From: Streptomyces dengpaensis
GTDB lineage: Bacteria; Actinomycetota; Actinomycetes; Streptomycetales; Streptomycetaceae
Direction of reading: 5' to 3'
DNA length: 64,000 nucleotides
Assembly (NCBI RefSeq): GCF_002946835.1
Contig: NZ_CP026652.1
Coordinates: 7,812,001 to 7,876,000 of the forward strand
The number at the start of each line of letters is the position of its first letter. Position 1 is the first letter of the stretch. The position numbers were made by a program, and so were the translations under genes. The notes below the pieces were generated by a model. That model was not told the DNA's origin and made no database searches. It saw only the letters and a list, made by a program, of their open reading frames with translations. Positions 43,293-51,451 of this stretch are shown here, in pieces.

Positions 43293-44242
43293 ACGGCGTA
43301 CCCGCCGCCCTCCTGAGGATTCATCACGGTGACGACGAGGGTGCGCCCGCCCCGCCGGGCGGCGGCGACGAGCGTGTTGCCCGCTTCGCTCGTGTAGCCG
43401 TTCTTGACGCCGATCAGGCCCGGGTACGGCTCCACCCCGTCGGCACCGGTCAGCAGCCGGTTGGTGTTGGCGATCTCGTACGACCAGCCGCCGGCGGGGA
43501 ACTTGGCCTGGGCGGTGGAGCAGTAGCGCGCGAACTCCGGGTTGCGCAGCCCGGCCCGGCCGAAGACCGCCAGGTCGTACGCGGACGAGACCTGACCGGG
43601 TGTGTCGTACCCGTCGGGCGACAGGACGTGCGTGTCGAGGGCGCCCAGCGAACGGGCCTTGGCCTGCATGCGGGCGGCCGTGGTTTTCCAGCCGCCGTTC
43701 ATCGCGGCCAGCACGTGCACCGCGTCGTTGCCGGAGCTGAGGAACACACCGCGCCACAGGTCGGCCACACGGTAGGTACGCCCCTGGGCGACCCCCACCA
43801 GGCTGCTGCCGTCACCGATGCCCTCCAGCTCCTCCTCCCGGACGGTGTGCCGGATGCCGCCGGGCAGCGACGGGAGCACGGTGAGGGCGAACAGGGTCTT
43901 CAGGGTGCTGGCGGGCGGCAGCTTGAGGTGGGCGTTGTGGGCGGCGAGTACGTCACCGGTGCGGGCGTCGGCCACCAGCCACGACAGCGCGGAGATGTCC
44001 TCCTCGGGGATCTCGGGCGCCCCGGCCCTCGGCCGGACCTGTGTCCCGGACCGGTACAGCAACGGCGGCTGTGACGCCGTGGGTCTCCGACCGCCCGGGT
44101 CGTCCGTGCCGACCCGGGCGGTGGCGGGACTGGGCGCGAGGGCCAGTGCGCCGACCACACACAGGGCGGAACAGCAGAGGGCGGCGCGGCAGACACGCGT
44201 GCGGGCGCCGGTGCGGGCGCGGAATGAGAATCCGATAGTCAT
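43040..44242 (-). CDS. D-alanyl-D-alanine carboxypeptidase (S11 family)
   Basis: 400 residues. An N-terminal signal peptide ends around PATARVG, and the C-terminus has a single anchor helix (VAGIAGAAGLGAGGVFLALR) followed by basic residues, so the catalytic domain faces the wall. Active-site motifs are SxxK in PPASTLKTLFAL (Ser112-Lys115), SGN at 170-172 (LSSGNDAVHV), and KNG in GVKNGYTSEAGNT in place of KTG, a common actinobacterial variant. It trims the terminal D-Ala of peptidoglycan stems. The ATG at 44242 has no strong ribosome site. Its 3' end overlaps the convergent GT87-like frame by 253 bases. Confidence 0.93.
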   Translation of the reverse strand: MTIGFSFRARTGARTRVCRAALCCSALCVVGALALAPSPATARVGTDDPGGRRPTASQPPLLYRSGTQVRPRAGAPEIPEEDISALSWLVADARTGDVLAAHNAHLKLPPASTLKTLFALTVLPSLPGGIRHTVREEELEGIGDGSSLVGVAQGRTYRVADLWRGVFLSSGNDAVHVLAAMNGGWKTTAARMQAKARSLGALDTHVLSPDGYDTPGQVSSAYDLAVFGRAGLRNPEFARYCSTAQAKFPAGGWSYEIANTNRLLTGADGVEPYPGLIGVKNGYTSEAGNTLVAAARRGGRTLVVTVMNPQEGGGYAVYEEARSLLDWGFRAAGRVDPVGTLVDTRGVPAAGPGATTGAPAHPAGDGPGWPEVAGIAGAAGLGAGGVFLALRLRNGRLTRG

Positions 44243-44335
44243 ATGGACAACGTAGAAACGGGTACGCCGTACGCCGGGGCGCCAGGCCCGAGCGAGAGGG
44301 GTCGTGCACCCGGATGCCGCACTCTGGTGCACGCG

Positions 44336-45478
44336 TTACGCGGTGGGCAAGGTTGGCTGGACCTGGCGGAGGAAGGCCGCGTTGTCAGGCGTGGCGCGCA
44401 GCCGCTCCAGGAGGGTTTCGAGGGTGGCCTGGCCGTCCCGCGTCCTCAGGGCGCGCCCCAGCCCACGTACGGCCGTCAACTCGGGTGCGGGCAGCAGGAG
44501 TTCCTCACGGCGAGTGCCGGACGGCGTGATGTCGACGGCGGGGAAGACGCGCCGGGCGGCCAGGGCCCGGTCGAGGCGGAGCTCCATGTTGCCGGTGCTC
44601 TTGAGTTCCTCGAAGTAGTAGTCGTCGGCTCGGGAGCCGGTCTCCACCAGGGCGGTGGCCAGGATGGTGAGCGAGCCGCCCTCCTCGGCGAGGCGCGCGG
44701 CGCCGAAGAACCGCTTGGGGCCGTGCAGAGCGGCCGCGTCGACGCCGCCGCTGAGGGTACGGCCACCGGAAGCGGCCGCGTTGTTGTGCGCCCGGCACAG
44801 CCGGGTCAGCGAGTCCATCAGGATGACGACGTCCTCGCCCTGCTCCACGAGCCGCTTGGCGCGCTCGATGACGAGTTCGGCGAGCGCGATGTGCTGCTTC
44901 GGCGTCTTGTCGAAGGTCGAGGCGAAGACCTCGCCCCGGACGGAGCGGCGCATATCGGTGACTTCTTCGGGCCGCTCGTCGAGCAGCACCACCATCAGAT
45001 GGCATGCGGGATGGTTGCCCGCGACGGCGGCGGCGATCTGCTGGAGCAGCACGGTCTTGCCGGTCTTGGGCGGGGCGACGATCAGACCGCGCTGGCCCTT
45101 GCCGACCGGCGCGACCAGATCGACGACGCGTCCGGCCAGACCGCTCGCCGGGTGTTCCAGGCGGATCCGCTCGCGGGGGTGCAGGGGGGTGAGGTCACTA
45201 AAGTGCGGGCGGTGGCGCAGCTCTTGGGGCGTACGGCCGTTGATGCGCTCGACCTCGGCGAGCGCGCGGGGTCCGCCGCGTACGCCTTCGACGGTGTCGC
45301 CCTTGCGCAGGCCGTGACGGCGGATCAGCGTGGGGGAGACCTGGACGTCGTTCGGCGTGGGCAGGCAGCTCGCGGAGCGCAGGTGCCCCTTCCCGTTGCC
45401 GTCGATGTCTAGGACACCGGTGGCGACCTGGGCCTGGGGGTGCGGCTGTACGGGAGGGCGTTCGAGTGTGGTGGTCAT
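44336..45478 (-). CDS. rho: Transcription termination factor Rho, compact paralogue
   Basis: 380 residues, shorter than the E. coli protein (419) and without the long Arg-rich N-terminal insert of the main actinobacterial Rho. The RNA-binding cold-shock-like domain (~20-95) starts [17 protein letters not shown]. Walker A is APPKTGKT (135-142), Walker B region [17 protein letters not shown] (~216), and the Q/R-loop and arginine-finger regions include [20 protein letters not shown] and [17 protein letters not shown]. The ATG at 45478 has AAAGGA upstream. It is probably a second Rho because the usual housekeeping rho is longer; the main copy is not in this window. Confidence 0.9.
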   Translation of the reverse strand: MTTTLERPPVQPHPQAQVATGVLDIDGNGKGHLRSASCLPTPNDVQVSPTLIRRHGLRKGDTVEGVRGGPRALAEVERINGRTPQELRHRPHFSDLTPLHPRERIRLEHPASGLAGRVVDLVAPVGKGQRGLIVAPPKTGKTVLLQQIAAAVAGNHPACHLMVVLLDERPEEVTDMRRSVRGEVFASTFDKTPKQHIALAELVIERAKRLVEQGEDVVILMDSLTRLCRAHNNAAASGGRTLSGGVDAAALHGPKRFFGAARLAEEGGSLTILATALVETGSRADDYYFEELKSTGNMELRLDRALAARRVFPAVDITPSGTRREELLLPAPELTAVRGLGRALRTRDGQATLETLLERLRATPDNAAFLRQVQPTLPTA

Positions 45479-45952
45479 GGGAGGTCCTTTCACGGACGGA
45501 CGTGCACGGGACATGCGGAAGGAAGGGGGAGAGAAGCCGCGATGGGAGGGCGACGGGCGCACCTCGACGCGGCGGGAACATCACCTCGGATACGCCGGAC
45601 GGGAACAGCCCGTGGCCGCTGCGGAGGTGGTGCCGAGAAGCTGGACCGCCGGTCGGGAGTCGACGGGCGTGACAGCGAGAGGAAGAAGAACTGGCACCGG
45701 CGCCATTGAGTTGGCGTACACAAGTGCTGACTGGAGACTACCACCTGTTGGCCGGTTCGGCTGTGATGTGGCTCTCAGGGGCGTGTCGCCGACGGTGGCG
45801 GCGCGGTCCTCGTCCAGGCCCGACCCCTGGGCGTGGTGCGCTGAGCGGGCCTGAACCGGGGTCCGAGCCTGTTCGGCTGACCTGCCACCCGGGCCGGGCG
45901 TCGAGGAGTACCGGCTGGACGGCTGTGCCAGTCCAGCGGATTGCAGGGCGGG
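45479..45952 (-). promoter_or_regulatory. Long pyrimidine-rich 5' region of the rho paralogue
   Basis: A 474-base gene-free stretch precedes the rho paralogue. Read on the minus strand, the 230 or so bases before the start are rich in C and T and poor in G, with runs such as CTTCTCTCCCCCTTCCTTCC about 50 bases upstream. That is the composition of a rut site. Rho genes are known to be autogenously attenuated in E. coli. Only the composition is seen directly; attenuation is inferred. Confidence 0.4.
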
Positions 45953-46699
45953 CTACTCCGCGTCGTCCTGTCCCGCCGTGGCGAGTTCGATGCCGCGGAT
46001 ACGGCGGAGCCAGCGGGCGAGGATGCAGAGGGCGCCGCCCACGATTCCGCAGGGCTCCCAGACCTCCGTGACGAGGGCGGGGAGGCCGCCGTGGCCGACG
46101 ATGTAGATCGCCTGGGTTCCTACGACGGCCGCGATGAAGCCGTTCGTGCGGGACTCCACGGACAGCAGCCAGTCCACGGGGACCCACAGGGGGCCGACGA
46201 GGTCATGGATGCGCAGCCGGATCGCCGCCCACAGGAAGCCGAGCGCGTACCGCATCCGTGCGCGAGAGGACAGCACGATGCCCTGCTCGGGATCACCGGC
46301 GAGGATGGCTGCCCACTCCTCACGGAGGTGGGTGCGGCGTCGTCCGGCGATGAACGAGGCGAAGCCCAGGGTGCCGTTGCCCGTGCTGCTCGGGCGGTGC
46401 CGGGGGGCGGACGGGGGCGCGGCGTCCGTCTCCTCCACCGCGGAGCCGCCGTTGCGGAAAGCCGTGATCAGCAGGCCGGCCACGGCGAGCAGGAGGGCGA
46501 CCGCCGTGAGGGCCCCGAAGACCCAGGCCCCCGTGAGGAGGGGCTCGGCGAGCGTGGGGCTCAGCAACTTCAGCACGTAACCGCTGACAAGGAAGAGCGC
46601 CGCCGCTGATCCGGCCAGTACCGGTGCCAACACCCCGACAACTGCTGTGATGCTGACGCCGTCAGCGCCGGGCTCCTCGTGCCGCTCGTCCACACTCAT
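45953..46699 (-). CDS. Membrane protein coupled to a PadR regulator
   Basis: 248 residues with four clear hydrophobic segments: VGVLAPVLAGSAAALFLVSG, VFGALTAVALLLAVAGLLI, and two C-terminal ones around ALGFLWAAIRLRIHDLVGPL and GFIAAVVGTQAIYIVGHGGL. A central soluble part (REEWAAILAGDPEQGIVLSS) and WLLSVESRTNGFI match a conserved actinobacterial family of unknown function. The ATG overlaps the PadR stop (ATGA), so it is co-translated with its likely regulator; such pairs often respond to membrane stress, but that is inference. Confidence 0.75.
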   Translation of the reverse strand: MSVDERHEEPGADGVSITAVVGVLAPVLAGSAAALFLVSGYVLKLLSPTLAEPLLTGAWVFGALTAVALLLAVAGLLITAFRNGGSAVEETDAAPPSAPRHRPSSTGNGTLGFASFIAGRRRTHLREEWAAILAGDPEQGIVLSSRARMRYALGFLWAAIRLRIHDLVGPLWVPVDWLLSVESRTNGFIAAVVGTQAIYIVGHGGLPALVTEVWEPCGIVGGALCILARWLRRIRGIELATAGQDDAE

Positions 46700-47013
46700 G
46701 CCGCACCCCCGTCACCGGCAGGGCGCAGCCCGAACAGCCTGGGCTTTTGCTCGCTCGCCCGGTGGGTGGCCAGCCGACCCGCGGCGGTGAGCTCGTAGTA
46801 GTACCGCTTCGGCCGCCCCGGATGCTCTTCCGTCTCGGCTCTGCGGACCGCCCATCCCGCGTCGACGAGCCGCTCGAGAATGGGATAGACCGTGCCGGAG
46901 CCGAGATCGGCCTCCTCGCAGATCCGCAGCCCCCACGCCGGATGGTCCGGCGTGGCGGCCAGCAGCACCTTGAGGACCTCAAGTGTCGGGCGAGTCAGGC
47001 GAATTGATGCCAT
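46696..47013 (-). CDS. PadR-family transcriptional regulator
   Basis: 105 residues, the short PadR type without a large C-terminal domain. The winged helix is plain: RPTLEVLKVLLAATPDHPAW, GLRICEEADLGSGTVYPILE, RLVDAGWAVRRAETEEHPGR, RYYYELTAAGR. Translation appears coupled to the membrane-protein gene that follows. The start at 47013 is the Met of the conserved N-terminus, with a poor ribosome site. Confidence 0.9.
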   Translation of the reverse strand: MASIRLTRPTLEVLKVLLAATPDHPAWGLRICEEADLGSGTVYPILERLVDAGWAVRRAETEEHPGRPKRYYYELTAAGRLATHRASEQKPRLFGLRPAGDGGAA

Positions 47014-47062
47014 ACCACGAGTGAAGCACACGCCCGAGCGTATGTCGAGAACGACAGTTGGC

Positions 47063-48679
47063 TCACTGCCCGCCCCCTCGGCGGAGGTCGAAGATGCCGT
47101 ACGCGAAACCGTGCGCGGTGATCGTGCCGTCGCCGTCGACACGGATGCCCGAAGCCGCCAGCACCCGGGCGTCCCGGGCGCCGTCGTAGCCGTAACTCAC
47201 CGCATCGCGCCGCGGATTGACGACCACGAGATACCGCCCGCCCCGCACGTACACGAATGGATACCCGGCGTGCAGCACTTCCACCGAGCCGCCAGGCCCC
47301 AGCTCCGGCGAGCTAGTGCGGAGCGCGAGGAGGCGGCGTACGAGGTGGAGGAGGGAGGTGTCGTCGGCGAGTTGGGCGGCGACCGTCGGGCGGTTCGGGG
47401 ACGGGGCGAGGGGGAGGTAGAGGCGGTCGGGCGGGGCGGTGGAGAAACCGGCGTTCGCGCTGTCGTCCCACTGCATGGGAGTGCGGGAGCCCGCGCGGTT
47501 GTAGCGGGGGCCGAGGACGCTGCCCTCCTTCTCGGGCAGGTCCGGGACGTAGCGCATACCGATCTCGTCGCCGTAGTAGATCGCCGGAAGGGTCGGCCAG
47601 GTGAGCTGGAAGGCGAAGGCGGCGGGGAGCTGATCGGCCGTGCGTGGGCCGCAGTTGAGGCGGGAGAAGTCGTGGTTGGCGCTGGGCAAGGAGATGAAGC
47701 CGCTGTGGCCGAGGGCGGTGGACGCCCGGTGCCATGCCTCGACGAAGGGGCGGGGCGAGCCCTTTCCGCTGGGGTCGAAGAAGCAGTCGAGCTGGTCCCA
47801 GTTCTCGTCGACCGTGCCCTCGCCGTTGCTCCACAGCGAGCGCAGGGCGAGGCCGTCGGTGGGGCCGCCGAACTGGAGGAAGAAGTCGGCGTGGAAGCCC
47901 GCGGGGACGGACACCTCGGGTTCGCCCCACTCCGAGAGCAGCACCGCGTCCGGATGCGCGCCGTCCATCCAATGGCGCAGCTCTGTCCAGATCTTGGCGG
48001 TCTCCGTCGTGCCGGCGTCGTCCTTGACGAGCGACGCGGCCATGTCGACGCGGAAGCCGGAAAGGCCGAGGCCCAGCCAGTGGTCCATGATCTCGCGCAG
48101 GGCGGCCCGGTTGGCGCGGGGACCCTCGGCGTCGACCGGCCGACGCCAGGGCTCGGCCGGATTCTCGCGCGCATAACCGAAGTTGAGGGCGGGCTGGAAG
48201 GCGAAGAAGTTCGGGAGGTACGCGCCCGGACGGGTCCCGGGGGACGGGACGAAGCCGTCGGGATGGCCCTCGGGCGCCCAGACGTACCGGTCGTCGGCCG
48301 GGTCGTTCGCTGCGGCCTTGAACCACGGATGCTCGTCCGAGGTGTGACCCGCCACGAGGTCCAGCAGTACGCGGATGCCCCGGCGGCCCGCTTCGTCGAC
48401 GAGCTTGGCGAGGTCATCGTTCGAGCCGTAGCGGGGCGCCACGTTGAGGTAGTCGGAGACGTCGTATCCGGCGTCGCGGAACGGTGAGACGAAGCACGGG
48501 TTGAGCCACACGGTGTTGATGCCCAGCCACGCGAGGTGGTCGAGGCGTTCGGTGATCCCGTTGAAGTCGCCGATGCCGTCGCCGTCGGAGTCGGCGAACG
48601 ACTGCGGGTAGATCTGGTAGAAGACGGCGTCGGCCAGCCAGGCGGGGGCGGGGCGGAACGAAGTCATGCCGGCGACCAT
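47063..48679 (-). CDS. GH13 alpha-amylase-family glycoside hydrolase
   Basis: 538 residues of a GH13 (alpha/beta)8 barrel. It begins LADAVFYQIYPQSFADSDGD, with the four amylase regions as DLVAGHTSDEHPW, GFRVDMAASLV (nucleophile Asp ~210), LLSEWGEP (acid/base Glu ~248) and SANHDFSR (Asp ~336). RTPMQWDDSANAGFS is typical of alpha-glucosidase/trehalose-synthase-like enzymes. No signal peptide is present, so it acts in the cytoplasm, probably on small glucosides or glycogen fragments. An ATG four codons downstream (48667) is an equal start candidate. Divergent from the methyltransferase with only 42 bases between. Confidence 0.92.
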   Translation of the reverse strand: MVAGMTSFRPAPAWLADAVFYQIYPQSFADSDGDGIGDFNGITERLDHLAWLGINTVWLNPCFVSPFRDAGYDVSDYLNVAPRYGSNDDLAKLVDEAGRRGIRVLLDLVAGHTSDEHPWFKAAANDPADDRYVWAPEGHPDGFVPSPGTRPGAYLPNFFAFQPALNFGYARENPAEPWRRPVDAEGPRANRAALREIMDHWLGLGLSGFRVDMAASLVKDDAGTTETAKIWTELRHWMDGAHPDAVLLSEWGEPEVSVPAGFHADFFLQFGGPTDGLALRSLWSNGEGTVDENWDQLDCFFDPSGKGSPRPFVEAWHRASTALGHSGFISLPSANHDFSRLNCGPRTADQLPAAFAFQLTWPTLPAIYYGDEIGMRYVPDLPEKEGSVLGPRYNRAGSRTPMQWDDSANAGFSTAPPDRLYLPLAPSPNRPTVAAQLADDTSLLHLVRRLLALRTSSPELGPGGSVEVLHAGYPFVYVRGGRYLVVVNPRRDAVSYGYDGARDARVLAASGIRVDGDGTITAHGFAYGIFDLRRGGGQ

Positions 48680-48721
48680 AGATCAGCCCACACGTCGGCC
48701 GCTGCCCCTAAGCTAAAAGCG

Positions 48722-49630
48722 ATGTTCACCCCGCAAGGTCCGACCCTCCGCGAACTGGCCGTCCAGGCCCTCTCGTCCGTCGAACACGGCTACGACCTGC
48801 TCGCGCCGAAGTTCGACCACACGCCGTTCCGGACACCGGACTCGATCCTCGACGCGGTGGGCCGGGCGCTGCGCCCCATGGGGCCGTTCGGGACCGGGCT
48901 CGATCTGTGCTGCGGCACCGGGGCGGGCATGGGTGTCCTGGCGGGGCTGTGCGCGGAGAGTGTCACCGGGGTCGACATCAGTGCGGGGATGCTGGCCGTT
49001 GGGCGGGAGCGGTTGCGCGACGGTCTGGCGGTCGGGCGCGAGCGGTGGGGTGATGACCTGGGGGTCGGGCGTGAGCGGCTGGGCGATGACCTGGGGGTCG
49101 GGCGCGAGCAGGTGCGTGACGATCTGGGGGTCGGGCGCGAGCCGTTGACTCACGACCCGGCGAGCGTGCGCGCGAGGACGCGTGACGACGGGCCGCCGGC
49201 CGTCGCGTGGGTGCGTGGGGACGCCCGTGCCCTCCCCTTCGGTCCGGTTTTCGACCTGGTCGTGAGCTTCGGAGCCTTCGGGCACTTTCTTCCGCGTGAG
49301 CGGCCGGGCCTGTTCTCCCAGGTCCACTCCGTGCTTCGCCCCGGCGGGCGCTTCGCGTTCCCGATCGTGGCTCCGCCCCGGCCGAGCTCGCCCTGGTACT
49401 GGGCCCTGCTGGGCTTCGACGCGGTGATGCGGGTACGCAACGCCGTCTGGCGTCCTGCGTTCGTCATGTACTACCGGGCGTTCCGGCTCGGTGACGTTCA
49501 GCGGGAGCTGGCGTCGGCCGGGTTCGAGGTGGAGCTGCACGCGCTGCCCGACTTCGGGTACCGGCGGGACGGCAGCCCGCGATGCCGGATGGTCGTGGCC
49601 AGGCGGGGCACCGCCCCGGCGCCCTTGTAG
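48722..49630 (+). CDS. Class I SAM-dependent methyltransferase with internal repeat expansion
   Basis: 302 residues. SAM motif I is GLDLCCGTGAGMGVLAGLC near residue 60, followed by VTGVDISAGMLAVGRERL. Then five 11-residue units (LGVGRExxxDD) interrupt the fold at ~91-145 before it resumes with VAWVRGDARALPFGPVFDLV and SFGAFGHFLPRERPGLF. The core resembles ubiquinone/menaquinone-type methyltransferases; the substrate is unknown. The repeats extend the helix after strand 2 and are in frame, so the gene may still work. The ATG at 48722 is close to the start of the divergent GH13 gene. Confidence 0.85.
   Translation: MFTPQGPTLRELAVQALSSVEHGYDLLAPKFDHTPFRTPDSILDAVGRALRPMGPFGTGLDLCCGTGAGMGVLAGLCAESVTGVDISAGMLAVGRERLRDGLAVGRERWGDDLGVGRERLGDDLGVGREQVRDDLGVGREPLTHDPASVRARTRDDGPPAVAWVRGDARALPFGPVFDLVVSFGAFGHFLPRERPGLFSQVHSVLRPGGRFAFPIVAPPRPSSPWYWALLGFDAVMRVRNAVWRPAFVMYYRAFRLGDVQRELASAGFEVELHALPDFGYRRDGSPRCRMVVARRGTAPAPL
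48992..49156. repeat. Five in-frame 33-bp tandem repeats within the methyltransferase gene
   Basis: Units begin at 48992, 49025, 49058, 49091 and 49124, each encoding Leu-(Ala/Gly)-Val-Gly-Arg-Glu-x-x-x-(Asp/His)-Asp-like 11-mers; units 2-4 are most alike. The period keeps the reading frame, the mark of slippage or unequal exchange inside a coding sequence. Confidence 0.92.
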
Positions 49631-49680
49631 ACGCCCAGGTCCCGCTTGTCGGGTAGACCCCCAGGTCCACCTGTCGGGCA
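49630..49680. repeat. Two imperfect 25-26 bp tandem repeats after the methyltransferase gene
   Basis: Copies at 49630-49655 and 49656-49680 share GAC, CCCAGGTCC and TGTCGGG blocks with a few differences. They start at the methyltransferase stop codon. Confidence 0.7.
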
Positions 49681-49701
49681 TATGCACGCCCGGGATAGCA
49701 T

Positions 49702-49747
49702 TTGTTTTTCAAACTCGCTCCGATATGGTGAGTCTGCTTTTCAAACT
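49702..49747 (+). promoter_or_regulatory. AT-rich promoter region with repeated TTTTCAAACT
   Basis: TTTTCAAACT occurs at 49706-49715 and 49738-49747, 32 bases apart. A plausible promoter, TTGTTT (49702-49707) and TATGGT (49724-49729) with a 16-base spacer, lies between and across them, about 50 bases upstream of the thioesterase start. Such flanking repeats could be sites for a repressor encoded elsewhere, since no regulator gene adjoins this operon. Confidence 0.5.
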
Positions 49748-49793
49748 AATGGGCTCGTGCCCCCTTCAGAACCGATCGTGTGAGGAAAACGCG

Positions 49794-50762
49794 ATGAGGG
49801 CCTCACCCCCTGACAGCAGCCATAACGACAGCGACGCCGTGGCCCGGATCGACCCCCGGTGGAGGTCATGGGCGGGCGCCCACGGTGGACACGTCGCGGC
49901 AGCGACACTCGGCGCCGTACGGGACTGGGGCGGTGCACAGGAGCCGGGGCCCGTACGCGCGCTGACCACCCACTTCCTGGCCCCGGCCGACGCGACCCCC
50001 CTCGCCCTCTCCGTGACCGTGCCGTCGGCCGGGCGCCGCGCCTCGACCCGCACGTTCACCGGCCACCAGGACGGGAGGCCCGTACTCGTCGGCTCGGCGG
50101 TGTTCGGCCCGCCCCGCCCAGGACCCTCGTACGACGGGAAGGGCGCCCCCGACGTCCCGGGTCCGCTGGACTGCCCCCTCCTCGACCTGCCCGTCGCGCT
50201 GTCGCCCTTCGCCCGGCAGCTGGAGATACGCCCCGCCACCGAGTCCCTGCCGCTGGCCGGGGGGGACAGGGCGGAACTCGTCGCTTGGGTGCGGTTCGCC
50301 GACGACCGGCCCCTGGACGCGGGTGCGGTCGTCACCCTCGCCGACGTCCTGCCGCCCGGCCTCTACGCGAGCTGGCGCACCCCGCGCCCCGTACCGACCG
50401 CCGAGCTGACCGTTCACTTCTCCAACGCGCTGGACGACGGCGCCGCCCACGGCTGGGCCCTGGTCCGTATCCGCACCGAGCAGGCCGGCAGCGGCTGGGC
50501 CGTCGACGACAGCACGGTATGGGCAGCGGACGGGCGACTCCTGGCCGTCGCGCGACAGGCCCGGGTCGTCCAGGAGGCGCGGGCCGGGGAGGGCGACGTC
50601 GACGGGCGTGCCCACGAAACCGGCGCCGCGGTGAGCGAGGCCGGCGTCGTCGCGATCAGGTCCGGCGACGGGACTGCCGCCCGCGACACCGCCAACCACA
50701 CCCCAGCTCCCATGGCCCGGAACGCCCAGGACGCCCCTTCCCTCCTGGAGGAGACCGTATGA
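49794..50762 (+). CDS. Acyl-CoA thioesterase-like (double hotdog) protein
   Basis: 322 residues. The N-terminal hotdog starts DPRWRSWAGAHGGHVAAATL (the GG(H/Y)xAA element of TesB-like thioesterases) with RALTTHFLAPADATPLALSV and RRASTRTFTGHQDGRPVLVG. The second hotdog contains PTAELTVHFSNALDDG and ADGRLLAVARQARVVQE. A disordered Ala/Gly-rich tail follows. It probably hydrolyses an acyl-CoA. The ATG at 49794 has GAGGA upstream; its stop overlaps the SDR start (ATGA). First gene of a thioesterase-SDR-MFS operon. Confidence 0.85.
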   Translation: MRASPPDSSHNDSDAVARIDPRWRSWAGAHGGHVAAATLGAVRDWGGAQEPGPVRALTTHFLAPADATPLALSVTVPSAGRRASTRTFTGHQDGRPVLVGSAVFGPPRPGPSYDGKGAPDVPGPLDCPLLDLPVALSPFARQLEIRPATESLPLAGGDRAELVAWVRFADDRPLDAGAVVTLADVLPPGLYASWRTPRPVPTAELTVHFSNALDDGAAHGWALVRIRTEQAGSGWAVDDSTVWAADGRLLAVARQARVVQEARAGEGDVDGRAHETGAAVSEAGVVAIRSGDGTAARDTANHTPAPMARNAQDAPSLLEETV

Positions 50763-51451
50763 GCATCACCGGAGCCACCGCGCTCGTCACCGGCGCCAAC
50801 CGTGGGCTGGGCCGGGCCTTCGCGCTCTCGCTGCTGGAGCGGGGCGCGCGTACTGTGTACGCGGCAGCCCGCGATCCGCGGGCCGTGACCGATCCCGGAC
50901 TCACGCCCGTCGCACTCGACATCACCGACCCGGACGCCGTGGCCGCGGTCGCGGAGCGGTGCGCGGACACCGATCTCCTCATCAACAACGCCGGTATCCT
51001 GCATGGCAGTTCGCTCCTCACCGCCGAGTCCCTCGACGCAGCGCGGGCCGAGCTGGAGACGAACCTCTTCGGCACGCTCGCCATGAGCCGTGCCTTCGCG
51101 CCGGTGCTCGCCAAGAACGGCGGAGGGGCCCTGGTCAACATGCTCTCGGTACTGTCCTGGCACACGCTCCCGAGCATCGGCTCGTACGGCGTGTCCAAGG
51201 CGGCCGCGTGGTCGATGACGAACGCGATCCGTGAAGAGCTGCGTGAGCAGGGCACGTTGACGGTCGGCGTGCACGCCGCGTTCATCGACACCGACATGGC
51301 GGCCACGGTCGACGGACCGAAGACCAGCCCCGCCGACGTCGTACAGCAGGTTCTCGACGCGGTCGAGGCAGGCCGGGAGGAAGTGCTCGCCGACGACATC
51401 ACCCGCCAGGTCAAGGCCGTGCTGTCCGGCGGGGTGCCCGATGGCGTCTGA
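50759..51451 (+). CDS. Short-chain dehydrogenase/reductase
   Basis: 230 residues of a classical SDR. Cofactor loop ALVTGANRGLGRAFALSLLE, NNAG in DLLINNAGILHGSS, catalytic Ser in VNMLSVLSWHTLP and YxxxK in GSYGVSKAAAWSMT are all present. It is likely an NADP-dependent ketone/alcohol oxidoreductase (Arg after the glycine loop strand, AAARDPRAV). It is translationally coupled to the thioesterase and overlaps the MFS gene by 11 bases, so substrate conversion and export probably belong together. Confidence 0.93.
   Translation: MSITGATALVTGANRGLGRAFALSLLERGARTVYAAARDPRAVTDPGLTPVALDITDPDAVAAVAERCADTDLLINNAGILHGSSLLTAESLDAARAELETNLFGTLAMSRAFAPVLAKNGGGALVNMLSVLSWHTLPSIGSYGVSKAAAWSMTNAIREELREQGTLTVGVHAAFIDTDMAATVDGPKTSPADVVQQVLDAVEAGREEVLADDITRQVKAVLSGGVPDGV

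Noticed and set aside
41577..43757. A 726-codon minus-strand frame
   Set aside because: Runs across the GT87-like gene and part of the carboxypeptidase in the wrong frame; Arg/Gly/Ala-rich with no domain signal.
45706..46071. Plus-strand frame in the region upstream of rho
   Set aside because: Arg/Gly/Pro-rich composition with no motif; overlaps the end of the PadR-linked membrane protein gene.
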